A stretch of DNA of 64,000 nt from Chryseobacterium oncorhynchi. GTDB lineage: Bacteria > Bacteroidota > Bacteroidia > Flavobacteriales > Weeksellaceae. Positions 34,762-42,444 of this stretch are shown here, in pieces; position 1 is the stretch's first letter, and each line of letters begins with the position of its first letter. Below the pieces are notes generated by a model that had not been told where the DNA came from, ran no database searches, and worked only from the letters and a program-made list of their open reading frames with translations. The stretch lies in contig NZ_PPEI02000008.1 of assembly GCF_002899895.1 (NCBI RefSeq), positions 1-64,000 of the forward strand, given 5' to 3'. A program made the translations under genes and the position numbers.

Positions 34762-36054
34762 TTATTTTAACTTAAAATATTCTAAAACATCACCAACATG
34801 GTCTGGTTTACTGATTATCTTATTGTTAGCATCTAAAATAAAATACGTTGGCGTTGCATGAATATTGTAGGTATCTACATAATTACTGTTCCATCCTCTC
34901 AATTCTGAATCATTGATCCAAGGAAATGCTGCAATCTTGCTCGTATAAGAGCTTTTGTCAACATCTAAAGAAAAAGCAACAACCTGTATATTCTTTGTCT
35001 TTAAATCATTGTATTTTTCCAATAACTTAGGCAGCTCACTTTCACAATGTGAACAGGTGGATGACCAAAAGACAATAACTTTTTTATCTGCTTTTATATC
35101 ATAAAGTGATTTAGCAGTAGTGTTCGTAGCTGATTGGAACTTATAATTAGGAAAAGCAGCTCCCATCTCCACATTAGCGTTAGATTTTAAGGTAGAAGCA
35201 AGTCTGTCATTAATGGTACATTTAAGATTCTTTGCCTGGCTTAAATATTTATTTTTAAACTCATCCATGTCATATACATCAAAGATGTCAATAAGCTCGG
35301 ATAATACAGTCTGCCCTCTTGGTGTTTCTACCTTTAAACGGTCTAAAAGTTTATCTACTGAAGCTCCAACATTAGTAGTACCTCCAGAGTTTAAATAAGC
35401 CACCAAAACAGGTCTTAGTAATGATGAACTTTCCAGCATATCATTGGACTTATCTAAGAAATTGATAATTTCCTCCTGATCTACTTTTTTAGCAGAATCT
35501 ACCGGTGCAGACAGAAACTTACTGTAATTGGTATTATAATAAGAAATGAATGGATGCTGTGCTGCATCAATTGAACTAGCTTTCCCTGAAAGTCTGTCAA
35601 TTTCTAATTTCAGTGCTTTTCCAAATTCTGTATTGTCTTTATAATATTCTTTGATCTGAGCCAGTGCCGGCAGAATAAGTTCTTTTTTTTGTGAACCTTC
35701 TTGCTGCTTGCTCATCAGATTGTTCGCCTCATCCAGGTAAATTATTTCCTTAACTTTATTATTCTGAGTTTCAATCTTAAGATTTACATTCTTATTTTCA
35801 GAAATAAAGCTAATCGTATTATTGGTTCCGGGGAAATAAACTTTCATCATTCCCATATAGTTATTGGGATATTTAAAGGTCCATGTATTGTTCTTACTTT
35901 GTTCTTTAGTAACAATAATATCTTTTGAACCGTTTAATGTATATAGAATAGCATCCTGATCTTTAAAATCTGCGGAGGCCTGAACTGTAACTGTAAACTG
36001 AGCTTGCAGAGCAAATGCAGCTAAAACTGCAGATAGTGTATAAACCTTTTTCAT
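34762..36054 (-). CDS. TlpA-like thioredoxin-domain protein with signal peptide
   Basis: 430-aa exported thiol-disulfide protein. An N-terminal signal (YTLSAVLAAFALQAQ) precedes a DUF4369-like beta region (about 25-110) and a helical middle. The C-terminal TlpA domain carries C334-S-H-C337 in FWSSTCSHCESELP and the cis-proline motif HATPTYFILD. The CSHC active site is a common reductase-type form in Bacteroidota TlpA proteins. It lies downstream of the PID-CTERM-like gene with a terminator between; no separate promoter box was found. Confidence 0.88.
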   Translation of the reverse strand: MKKVYTLSAVLAAFALQAQFTVTVQASADFKDQDAILYTLNGSKDIIVTKEQSKNNTWTFKYPNNYMGMMKVYFPGTNNTISFISENKNVNLKIETQNNKVKEIIYLDEANNLMSKQQEGSQKKELILPALAQIKEYYKDNTEFGKALKLEIDRLSGKASSIDAAQHPFISYYNTNYSKFLSAPVDSAKKVDQEEIINFLDKSNDMLESSSLLRPVLVAYLNSGGTTNVGASVDKLLDRLKVETPRGQTVLSELIDIFDVYDMDEFKNKYLSQAKNLKCTINDRLASTLKSNANVEMGAAFPNYKFQSATNTTAKSLYDIKADKKVIVFWSSTCSHCESELPKLLEKYNDLKTKNIQVVAFSLDVDKSSYTSKIAAFPWINDSELRGWNSNYVDTYNIHATPTYFILDANNKIISKPDHVGDVLEYFKLK

Positions 36055-36069
36055 AGAGTAAAAATAAAA

Positions 36070-36095
36070 AAACTCTCTGACTAATCAGAGAGTTT
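36070..36095 (-). terminator. Intrinsic terminator after the PID-CTERM-like gene
   Basis: AAACTCTCTGA / TCAGAGAGTTT with a 4-nt loop. On the minus strand it is followed by seven T, 21 nt after the stop codon and 16 nt before the TlpA-like start. Confidence 0.88.
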
Positions 36096-36115
36096 GATAT
36101 TATTTTAATAAAATT

Positions 36116-36340
36116 TTATGCTTTTACGCTTTTATACTTTTTTGTATAATATGCAATGAATGCAAATGCTACAATAGAAAGTAAATATACGTACATATCA
36201 ATTGGTGATGATGGTGCTCCTCCGGTACCGTGTCCTCCGGTACCTCCTCCACCTGGAACTGGCATATCATCTATATCTGCCTTTGCCAAAAATGTGGCAA
36301 AAAGAAAAAACGCAAATACTAGTTTATTTATAGTTTTCAT
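36116..36340 (-). CDS. Small PID-CTERM-like surface-sorted protein
   Basis: 74-aa protein with a signal peptide (KLVFAFFLFATFLAKA), a short Gly/Pro-rich linker (PGGGGTGGHGTGG), a SPID motif, one membrane helix (VYLLSIVAFAFIAYY) and a basic tail KKYKSVKA. This tripartite end matches the pattern of the PID-CTERM sorting signal described for Bacteroidota, where PID-TM-basic tails resemble other exosortase-type signals. Almost nothing is left between the two signals, so it may be a pure anchor or a marker protein. It follows the T9SS cargo gene by 8 nt. Confidence 0.72.
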   Translation of the reverse strand: MKTINKLVFAFFLFATFLAKADIDDMPVPGGGGTGGHGTGGAPSSPIDMYVYLLSIVAFAFIAYYTKKYKSVKA

Positions 36341-36348
36341 ATTAATTT

Positions 36349-38322
36349 TTATTTTAAGATTTTGGTGTTAACTATTACTCCTTTATCCGAAACCACTTTT
36401 ACAATGTAAGAACTCTTCACTGAACCGTCTAGCTCAATTACGAAATCCCTAGATGCATCAACTGATTTTTTAGAGATAATAAGTTTACCACTCATATCAT
36501 AAACTTCAATATCTGCTTTTCTCCAATCTGGATCAAATCTAACTATATAATTACTAATTGCAGGGTTGTAAACAACCATCGTTCTGGAAAGCGTTTCTGT
36601 TTCCTTAGTTGCTAGAGAACCTCTATCAGGTGCTCCATAATATAAATTATATGACTTTGAACTTACAGGAATAACATCTCCCTGCTTTGCTTCTTGTACT
36701 GTTCCATTAGAAGCTTTATAGAAGAATCCAATTCCTGAAGACAAGTTATGTACTCCAGCTGGAATCATCTCAGCATTTTCTCTAATTTCAAATTTGTAAG
36801 AAACAATTTTTTTATCTGGCTTAGCATAATCAAAGTTATATAGCAATATATCTTTTCCTAAAAAGTTACTTTCACTGGCTTCATTAATGTATAACCAGTA
36901 TTTAGCATTGTAGTTAGGATCATACCCACCATTTAAAGCTTCTTCAAATGTTCCAATCGGACTTGCTGAACTTGCAGCAGCCTGTACTGTAGTTGCAATA
37001 GAAATCTGGTGTCCTGTAGTTGCCGTAGGAGAAACTACATAATAAGTTCGTGCAATTTCGTTACCGCTTGCATCAAGACCAATAACACCAAGCTGCTTAA
37101 CACTTGCGCTGTTTGATTTATTGCTAATTCTTGCAGCATTTACGTTATAGTCAGTTCCATTAGCTCTTACTGAATTCTTGAAACGTCTAAGAGTGTTAAA
37201 GTTCAGAGTCTGCGCTGAGTTATCTCTAAGCTTTATAATAAATGGCTGCATTGGTTTAATAAGTAATCCAATATCTCCTACAGGAGTTCCATCTAAATTA
37301 AACGTTTGCGTTAATGCACCAGTAGTGTAGGTATATCCATTGGCTAAAGTAACAACATTCCCTGAAGTATATTCAATACCCATGATGTTGCTAACATTAT
37401 TACCATCTGTAACTGTTCCGTTTTCAATAAAACCAATCTTTGAAAGATCTAGGTTTGTCAAAAATGGATTTCCAAATTGGTAAATGTTTTTACCATACGT
37501 TGGGTTCCATGCTCCATTAGGAAGATCGAACTGATCTTGAAGGTAAGAGTTATAAGCTTCGCCATAACTATTTGCTCCATTACCGTTAGGACCGAAATAT
37601 ACATTTCCACCATTCTGTAAAGATACAGAAGCAAGTGGTGCATATGGTCTTCCGCTCAACGTGTATACAGAAGCAGGCGTTGGTGGAACATTTAAGTTTA
37701 GGTTATTATTTCTAGAACCTAACATATAATATCCCGTACCGTTACTTGTTGTACTTGCCAAACTTGTAACATGGTCAGATTTAGCTTGGAGGTTATTCCA
37801 TTGCAAAATCAAATCATTGTTTACACTATTAGTGTTTTGGATATCTCTTGCAGTACCAAATGTTTTACCTAATTCTGTTGATAGGGAATTATAAGCCTTT
37901 CCAAAGAAAGGAAGGGCAATCTGTTGAAAATAATTACCTGTACCTTGTTTATCAGTCAGATATTCTTTACTTACAACACCTGTGACATTGGATTGGGATA
38001 ATCCATCGATATACAACTGACCATACGTGGAACTCGCATAGGTAGCAGGAGTATTTAGCCTTAAAACAATATTTCCGCCATCGGTTTTATCAGCCCCGCC
38101 AGCGTCGATTGTTTTAAAAGCGTCTGTACCAGATCCTACAACCATGATATTTCCATGCACGTCCAAAAGGCCATTACCTTTTGTTTGTACACCTCCACCG
38201 CTATAAACTAGGGTGCCTTCGCTCACATACATATTAGCATTAGTGTCAACATGACATAGTATCTGCGCCTGAACAGAGTAACTAATTGCTAAAAGACCTA
38301 TAGCAAATAAACTTTTTCTCAT
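36349..38322 (-). CDS. T9SS type A sorting-domain surface protein
   Basis: 657-aa secreted protein: signal peptide (LFAIGLLAISYSVQAQ), a long beta-rich, Asn/Ser/Thr/Gly-rich region without a recognisable enzyme domain, and a C-terminal region of about 80 aa with DIEVYDMSGKLIISKK and SSYIVKVVSDKGVIVNTKIL, the T9SS type A sorting signal. It should be exported by the SprA-containing system and attached to or released from the surface. It is co-transcribed with the small PID-CTERM-like gene. Confidence 0.88.
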   Translation of the reverse strand: MRKSLFAIGLLAISYSVQAQILCHVDTNANMYVSEGTLVYSGGGVQTKGNGLLDVHGNIMVVGSGTDAFKTIDAGGADKTDGGNIVLRLNTPATYASSTYGQLYIDGLSQSNVTGVVSKEYLTDKQGTGNYFQQIALPFFGKAYNSLSTELGKTFGTARDIQNTNSVNNDLILQWNNLQAKSDHVTSLASTTSNGTGYYMLGSRNNNLNLNVPPTPASVYTLSGRPYAPLASVSLQNGGNVYFGPNGNGANSYGEAYNSYLQDQFDLPNGAWNPTYGKNIYQFGNPFLTNLDLSKIGFIENGTVTDGNNVSNIMGIEYTSGNVVTLANGYTYTTGALTQTFNLDGTPVGDIGLLIKPMQPFIIKLRDNSAQTLNFNTLRRFKNSVRANGTDYNVNAARISNKSNSASVKQLGVIGLDASGNEIARTYYVVSPTATTGHQISIATTVQAAASSASPIGTFEEALNGGYDPNYNAKYWLYINEASESNFLGKDILLYNFDYAKPDKKIVSYKFEIRENAEMIPAGVHNLSSGIGFFYKASNGTVQEAKQGDVIPVSSKSYNLYYGAPDRGSLATKETETLSRTMVVYNPAISNYIVRFDPDWRKADIEVYDMSGKLIISKKSVDASRDFVIELDGSVKSSYIVKVVSDKGVIVNTKILK

Positions 38323-38360
38323 TGTATAAATTATTTGTGTGTTAATACAATCTTCACCCG

Positions 38361-38368
38361 CAAAGGTA
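38361..38368 (-). promoter_or_regulatory. -7 box TACCTTTG of the T9SS cargo gene
   Basis: Exact TAnnTTTG match on the minus strand, 38 nt upstream of the ATG; the -33 box is not clear. Confidence 0.55.
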
Positions 38369-38397
38369 TTATATTTTTCTTTAAAAAAAAAACATTT

Positions 38398-39585
38398 TTA
38401 TCTATTAATCAAAATATTATCTTCTGTTAAGACAATCTTTTTCTCCTCTCCGATTGAAAACATATAGTCTTCCAAGACTTTCTCAGTGGTCCCTCTTAGA
38501 CCTCTTGCTCCTAATCCTTTTTCGATAGTTTCTTCTACAATTCTTTCAATTGCACCGTCTGTAATAACCAAATCTGTGCCATCCATTTTGAAAAGTTCCA
38601 CAAATTGATTCACAATTGAGTTTTTAGGCTCTTTCATAATTCTTACTAACGTTTCTTTCGTTAGTTTATCGAGATAAGTAATGATTGGAAATCTTCCTAA
38701 AAGTTCAGGAATTAATCCGAAAGAACGAAGATCAACTGCATTAATATTTGTTAATACATATTCTTCTTCATCTGTTTTATTGATCTTTTCAGAACTGAAA
38801 CCAATCGCCTGCTTATTCATTCTTCTTTCGATGATTTCCTTGATTCCATCAAAAGCACCTCCTGCAATAAACAGAATGTTTTGAGTGTTCACCTGAATAT
38901 ACTTTTGGTCAGGATGCTTTCTCCCTCCCTGTGGCGGAACGTTTACAATACTTCCCTCCAATAATTTCAGTAACCCCTGCTGTACTCCTTCTCCGGAAAC
39001 ATCTCTTGTAATGCTTGGATTATCAGATTTTCTGGCAATTTTATCGATTTCGTCAATAAAGACAATTCCTTTTTCTGCTTTTTCCACATCATAGTCTGCC
39101 ACCATCAATAGTCTTGAAAGGATACTTTCAACATCTTCCCCTACATAGCCGGCCTCTGTTAAAATAGTAGCATCTACAATACAGAAAGGAACATTAAGTT
39201 CTCTGGCAATAGTTTTTGCCAACAGGGTTTTTCCAGTCCCTGTCTCTCCTATCATGATGATATTTGACTTTTCAAGCTCTACTTCCCTGTTTTCATCCTG
39301 GGCATGAAGCAATCTTTTATAGTGGTTATATACAGCAATTGAAAGCTGTTTCTTTGCTTGGTCCTGACCAATAACATACTGGTCTAGAAATACCTTAATT
39401 TCTTTTGGTTTTTTAAGATCTTCCATATTGTCTGCAGGTGAATATCCTGATTTAGACGCACTATCTTTAACAATAGTATGCGCCTGCTCTATACAATTTT
39501 CACAAATAAAACCGTTCTGCCCGGAAATCAACATCTGTACTTCACTTCTTTTTCTGCCGCAGAAAGAACACTGGTTTGAATTCAT
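38398..39585 (-). CDS. clpX: ATP-dependent Clp protease ATP-binding subunit ClpX
   Basis: AAA+ unfoldase that feeds substrates to ClpP. The 395-aa protein has the N-terminal zinc finger (Cys6, Cys9, Cys28, Cys31; NQCSFCGRK and FICENC), Walker A GETGTGKT, Walker B IVFIDEIDKIA, the sensor region and the C-terminal GARGLRG block. clpP is not adjacent. No terminator hairpin is seen before the next gene, only a T-rich stretch on the minus strand. Confidence 0.98.
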   Translation of the reverse strand: MNSNQCSFCGRKRSEVQMLISGQNGFICENCIEQAHTIVKDSASKSGYSPADNMEDLKKPKEIKVFLDQYVIGQDQAKKQLSIAVYNHYKRLLHAQDENREVELEKSNIIMIGETGTGKTLLAKTIARELNVPFCIVDATILTEAGYVGEDVESILSRLLMVADYDVEKAEKGIVFIDEIDKIARKSDNPSITRDVSGEGVQQGLLKLLEGSIVNVPPQGGRKHPDQKYIQVNTQNILFIAGGAFDGIKEIIERRMNKQAIGFSSEKINKTDEEEYVLTNINAVDLRSFGLIPELLGRFPIITYLDKLTKETLVRIMKEPKNSIVNQFVELFKMDGTDLVITDGAIERIVEETIEKGLGARGLRGTTEKVLEDYMFSIGEEKKIVLTEDNILINR

Positions 39586-39615
39586 ATGAGATAATAATAT
39601 ATATGTATATGTTAA

Positions 39616-39651
39616 AGAAAATCGTAAAAAATTTCTTTTTTACGATTTTCT
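39616..39651 (-). terminator. Terminator of the greA-HIT operon
   Basis: 15-bp perfect arms AGAAAATCGTAAAAA / TTTTTACGATTTTCT (39616-39630 and 39637-39651), just downstream of the HIT gene on the minus strand. Confidence 0.8.
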
Positions 39652-39656
39652 GTGTT

Positions 39657-40046
39657 TTAAGAATTAATAATTGAGTTTTGAATCTCTGTATATTCTTCGT
39701 TCGTTAATTTTAATCTTTCATTTCTAAAGTTCATGTCCTCCACCTTGTTTAAAGGAATAAGATGAATGTGGGCATGAGGAACTTCAAGTCCTACCACCGC
39801 TACTCCTACTCTTACACATGGAATTGCAGTTTTGATCTTCTTGGCTACCTCTTGGGTAAATCCCCAAAGGTTTTTGTATTCTTCACTTTCAAGATCAAAA
39901 ATCAAATCCACTTCTTTTTTAGGAACTACTAAAGTATGTCCTTTCACCAAAGGCATTGCGTCTAAGAATGCGATAAAGTTTTCATCCTCTGCAATTGTAT
40001 AGGAGGGAATTTCGCCATTGATGATTTTTGTGAATATAGTGCTCAT
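39657..40046 (-). CDS. HIT family protein (nucleotide hydrolase/transferase)
   Basis: 129-aa histidine-triad protein of the HINT type, cleaving nucleotide phosphoramidates. The triad HAHIHLIPL is visible near residue 95, with the family start STIFTKIINGEIPSY and the GHTLVVPKKEV block. It is downstream of greA and closed by a terminator, a pairing I recall from several Bacteroidota. Confidence 0.94.
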   Translation of the reverse strand: MSTIFTKIINGEIPSYTIAEDENFIAFLDAMPLVKGHTLVVPKKEVDLIFDLESEEYKNLWGFTQEVAKKIKTAIPCVRVGVAVVGLEVPHAHIHLIPLNKVEDMNFRNERLKLTNEEYTEIQNSIINS

Positions 40047-40049
40047 TTA

Positions 40050-40096
40050 TCAGAAGTTAGAGGTTATATACTTAGAAGTTAGAAATAGAAAGTTAG
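40050..40096. repeat. Short degenerate agaagttag-type repeats
   Basis: Between greA and the HIT gene, agaagttag-like units recur (agaagttagaggt, agaagttagaaat, gaaagttagt). Similar short tandem repeats are common in flavobacterial intergenic DNA. No function is inferred. Confidence 0.5.
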
Positions 40097-40103
40097 TATC
40101 AGA

Positions 40104-40574
40104 CTATAGAGAGATGTCTAATACTTCAAATGAAAGCTTATTACCGTTTGGTAAGGTAATTTCTGCAGTTTCGCCAATAGCTTTTCCTAACAAACCTTTT
40201 GCGATCGGTGTGTTTACAGAAATTTTCCCTGTTTTAAGGTCACTTTCGTTATCTGGTACCAATTTAAATACCTGCTCTTGTTTAGTCGCATTATTTTTAA
40301 GTTTCACTGTTGTTAAGATTGAAACTTTTGAAGTATCTAATTGGCTTTCGTCTATAATTTTAGAAGTTGAGATAACATCTTTTAGCTTAGAAATTCTCAT
40401 TTCAAGCATCCCCTGAGCCTCTTTAGCCGCATCGTATTCTGCATTTTCAGACAAATCCCCTTTGTCTCTTGCCTCTGCGATCTGCTGAGTGATTTTTGGT
40501 CTCTCCACAGTTTCCAACTGTTCCAGCTCAGCTTTCATTTTCTCTAGGCCCTCCTTTGTTACATAGCTTGCCAT
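40104..40574 (-). CDS. greA: Transcription elongation factor GreA
   Basis: Rescues backtracked RNA polymerase by stimulating transcript cleavage. I chose the ATG at 40574 (MASYVTKEGLEKMKAEL, 156 aa), which matches the standard GreA N-terminus; a TTG nine bases upstream is less likely. The coiled-coil domain carries ARDKGDLSENAEYDAAKE, including the acidic tip residues, followed by the FKBP-like C-terminal domain (PIAKGLLGKAIGE). A structured leader with a terminator-like hairpin lies upstream. Confidence 0.97.
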   Translation of the reverse strand: MASYVTKEGLEKMKAELEQLETVERPKITQQIAEARDKGDLSENAEYDAAKEAQGMLEMRISKLKDVISTSKIIDESQLDTSKVSILTTVKLKNNATKQEQVFKLVPDNESDLKTGKISVNTPIAKGLLGKAIGETAEITLPNGNKLSFEVLDISL

Positions 40575-40598
40575 AATTTTCAAAATTTAGTTTTAGTA

Positions 40599-40667
40599 TA
40601 AAAAAATAATCCGACATTTGCCGGACAATGTTTTACGTGTTATAATCGTTTAATTTTTACAAATATA
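40599..40667 (-). promoter_or_regulatory. greA promoter and terminator-like leader hairpin
   Basis: The -7 box TATATTTG (40667-40660) places the start about 80 nt before the ATG. Within the leader, TCCGGC-AAAT-GTCGGA (40625-40610) forms a 6-bp hairpin followed by TTATTTTTTT. The stem pairs fully (with one G-T) only in minus-strand RNA; on the plus strand the same position is an A-C mismatch. Confidence 0.55.
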
Positions 40668-40684
40668 TAAAAATTTAAATTGAA

Positions 40685-41140
40685 ATGAAAAAAACTTTTT
40701 CGATACTATCTATTTTCATTTTATTGATTTTCAATAGTTTATCTATAAATTCATGTGGAAGTAGAGAAGATACAGTGAACTGCTTTCCCAACAACCCCAT
40801 CAATGTTATACTTAATTTGAACCTCCCTGCATACAATGCTCTAACCTATGATAATGGCTGGGTTTATGTGAACGAACAACAGGCCGGAACAAGAGGCTTG
40901 ATCGTTGTACGTGTGGGGAATGGATTCAAAGTCTATGATAGAAATGCACCTCATCTATGTCCTGACAATGATACAACCCTTGAAGTAAAAGAAAATATTG
41001 CGATTTTATGTCCTAAGGACAATACAAGATGGATCTTAAGAACCGGTGAGCCTCAGTCGGGTTCCAAAACCTCCCTTCCCCCTAAAACATATCCTTATAA
41101 TTTTGATCCTGTAACAAAGGTTTTAAATATTTATTACTAA
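40685..41140 (+). CDS. Rieske-fold-like lipoprotein lacking iron-sulfur ligands
   Basis: 151-aa predicted lipoprotein (lipobox INSC near residue 24). The pattern YDRNAPHLCPDN ... AILCPKDNTRW ... LRTGEP and the ending YNFDPVTKVLNIYY follow the layout of flavobacterial Rieske-like proteins, but the CxH and CxxH ligand pairs are incomplete (PHLC and CPKD), so a [2Fe-2S] cluster is unlikely. It is probably a structural or electron-inactive descendant; role unknown. It is one nucleotide from dtd and may share its transcript. Confidence 0.65.
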   Translation: MKKTFSILSIFILLIFNSLSINSCGSREDTVNCFPNNPINVILNLNLPAYNALTYDNGWVYVNEQQAGTRGLIVVRVGNGFKVYDRNAPHLCPDNDTTLEVKENIAILCPKDNTRWILRTGEPQSGSKTSLPPKTYPYNFDPVTKVLNIYY

Positions 41141-41141
41141 A

Positions 41142-41591
41142 ATGAAAATCGTTATACAAAGAGTCTCAGAATCCAGTGTAAAAGTAGACGGAAAAATAGT
41201 TGGTGAAATTGGTAAAGGCTTAATGCTGCTGGTAGGCATTGATGAGAATGATGAAAAGGCAGATGCTGACTGGCTGGTACAAAAAGTAGTAAACCTCAGG
41301 ATCTTTGGGGATGAAGATGATAAACTCAATCTTTCGGTGAAAGATATCTCCGGAGAGATCCTGTGCATCAGTCAGTTTACTTTGATTGCTGATTACAAAA
41401 AAGGCAACCGCCCTTCTTTCATTAAAGCGGCCAAACCTGATAAGGCCATTCCATTATTTGATTATTTTAAAGAAGAAATAGCAAAGTCTGGTCTTAAAAC
41501 TGAAAGCGGCATTTTCGGAGCGGATATGAAAGTTTCATTGATCAATGATGGGCCAGTTACCATCATTATGGATTCCATTACAAAAAGTTAA
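41142..41591 (+). CDS. dtd: D-aminoacyl-tRNA deacylase
   Basis: Hydrolyses D-aminoacyl-tRNAs to keep D-amino acids out of proteins. The 149-aa protein shows the two catalytic motifs, SQFTL (CISQFTLIAD) and the cross-subunit GPVT (NDGPVTIIMD), and the typical start MKIVIQRVSESSVKVDG. It forms a plus-strand run with the preceding lipoprotein and the following membrane protein. Confidence 0.97.
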   Translation: MKIVIQRVSESSVKVDGKIVGEIGKGLMLLVGIDENDEKADADWLVQKVVNLRIFGDEDDKLNLSVKDISGEILCISQFTLIADYKKGNRPSFIKAAKPDKAIPLFDYFKEEIAKSGLKTESGIFGADMKVSLINDGPVTIIMDSITKS

Positions 41592-41605
41592 TTAGACAAA
41601 ACAAA

Positions 41606-42205
41606 ATGAAAAACAGAAATATAGTGATCACTTATCTGTTGATTACTTTAATTTTCCTGAGTGAAGTTGTTTTAAATTTCAATAAATACAGTTACAGAGG
41701 ATATTACACTGATAAAATCATCGGATGGCTATGGCTGGCAATGACAGTCTTTATCATCATCAAACTTTGGAAGAAAAAAGCGATTAAAGCTTATTTTGGT
41801 CTTTTGGTGGCCGGGATTATTTTGAGTATTCTTCCCATGATGATTCCTTTCTTTGCTCTTCTCAGTTATTTTTCAACTATTGACAGCTATCAAAGGATTT
41901 CGCTTAATGATGAGTACCGAATTGAGAGACATCGTCCCGGAGCATTATCTAAGCCGCAAATCGCAATCTATCAAAAGAAGGGTATTTTTGAAAAAAGAAT
42001 CGGTAAAACTCCTTATGTAGTAGTTTTGGAAAAGGTTCTACAACGTCCTTCAATTGATATCTCAAGTGATGAACGAAACGAGTCTATTCAGGAAGCAAAG
42101 CTCGTTAGTGCTAATAAAGACAGCATTGGAATTGAATATAAAATCATGAATAAAAAGCAGATTTTTTATCATAAAAATAAAGAAGATTGGTTTGATGATT
42201 TGTAA
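41606..42205 (+). CDS. Membrane protein of unknown function
   Basis: 199 aa with three hydrophobic segments in the first 95 residues (IVITYLLITLIFLSEVVL, WLWLAMTVFIIIKLW, YFGLLVAGIILSILPMMI) and a soluble C-terminal half that starts YQRISLNDEYRIERHRPG. No family recognised. It is 14 nt after dtd and is followed by a terminator, so it ends the transcript. Confidence 0.65.
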   Translation: MKNRNIVITYLLITLIFLSEVVLNFNKYSYRGYYTDKIIGWLWLAMTVFIIIKLWKKKAIKAYFGLLVAGIILSILPMMIPFFALLSYFSTIDSYQRISLNDEYRIERHRPGALSKPQIAIYQKKGIFEKRIGKTPYVVVLEKVLQRPSIDISSDERNESIQEAKLVSANKDSIGIEYKIMNKKQIFYHKNKEDWFDDL

Positions 42206-42232
42206 GATTACATCTTCATTTTTTCTAAACCC

Positions 42233-42269
42233 AAAAATACCTTTCAATAATGTTGAAAGGTATTTTTTT
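42233..42269 (+). terminator. Intrinsic terminator after the membrane protein gene
   Basis: AAAATACCTTTCAA / TTGAAAGGTATTTT with a 5-nt loop and seven T on the plus strand. Confidence 0.9.
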
Positions 42270-42395
42270 GTCATAAAATCACTAAAAATTTTCTCATTTA
42301 TCTTTTTTAAATTCAAATAAATCATCTGTGAAAAGCTAAAACACAGAGTTTGAAAAATAAATTCACAAAAATGTGATTTGTTTTTGTTTTATTAT

Positions 42396-42403
42396 TAATT
42401 TTG
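42396..42403 (+). promoter_or_regulatory. -7 box TAATTTTG of the subtilase gene
   Basis: Exact TAnnTTTG match 41 nt before the preferred ATG. A TTTG lies upstream at 42377 but with short spacing. Confidence 0.5.
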
Positions 42404-42444
42404 AGATTATCCAAACTTATTCTCAACCATTTAACAAAAATATT

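Noticed and set aside
40018-40416. 132-codon open frame on the plus strand
   Set aside because: Antisense to greA and the HIT gene start; composition is that of a shadow frame.
42373-42444. Upstream start for the subtilase
   Set aside because: This extension precedes the -7 box and would bury the signal peptide; the ATG at 42445 is better.
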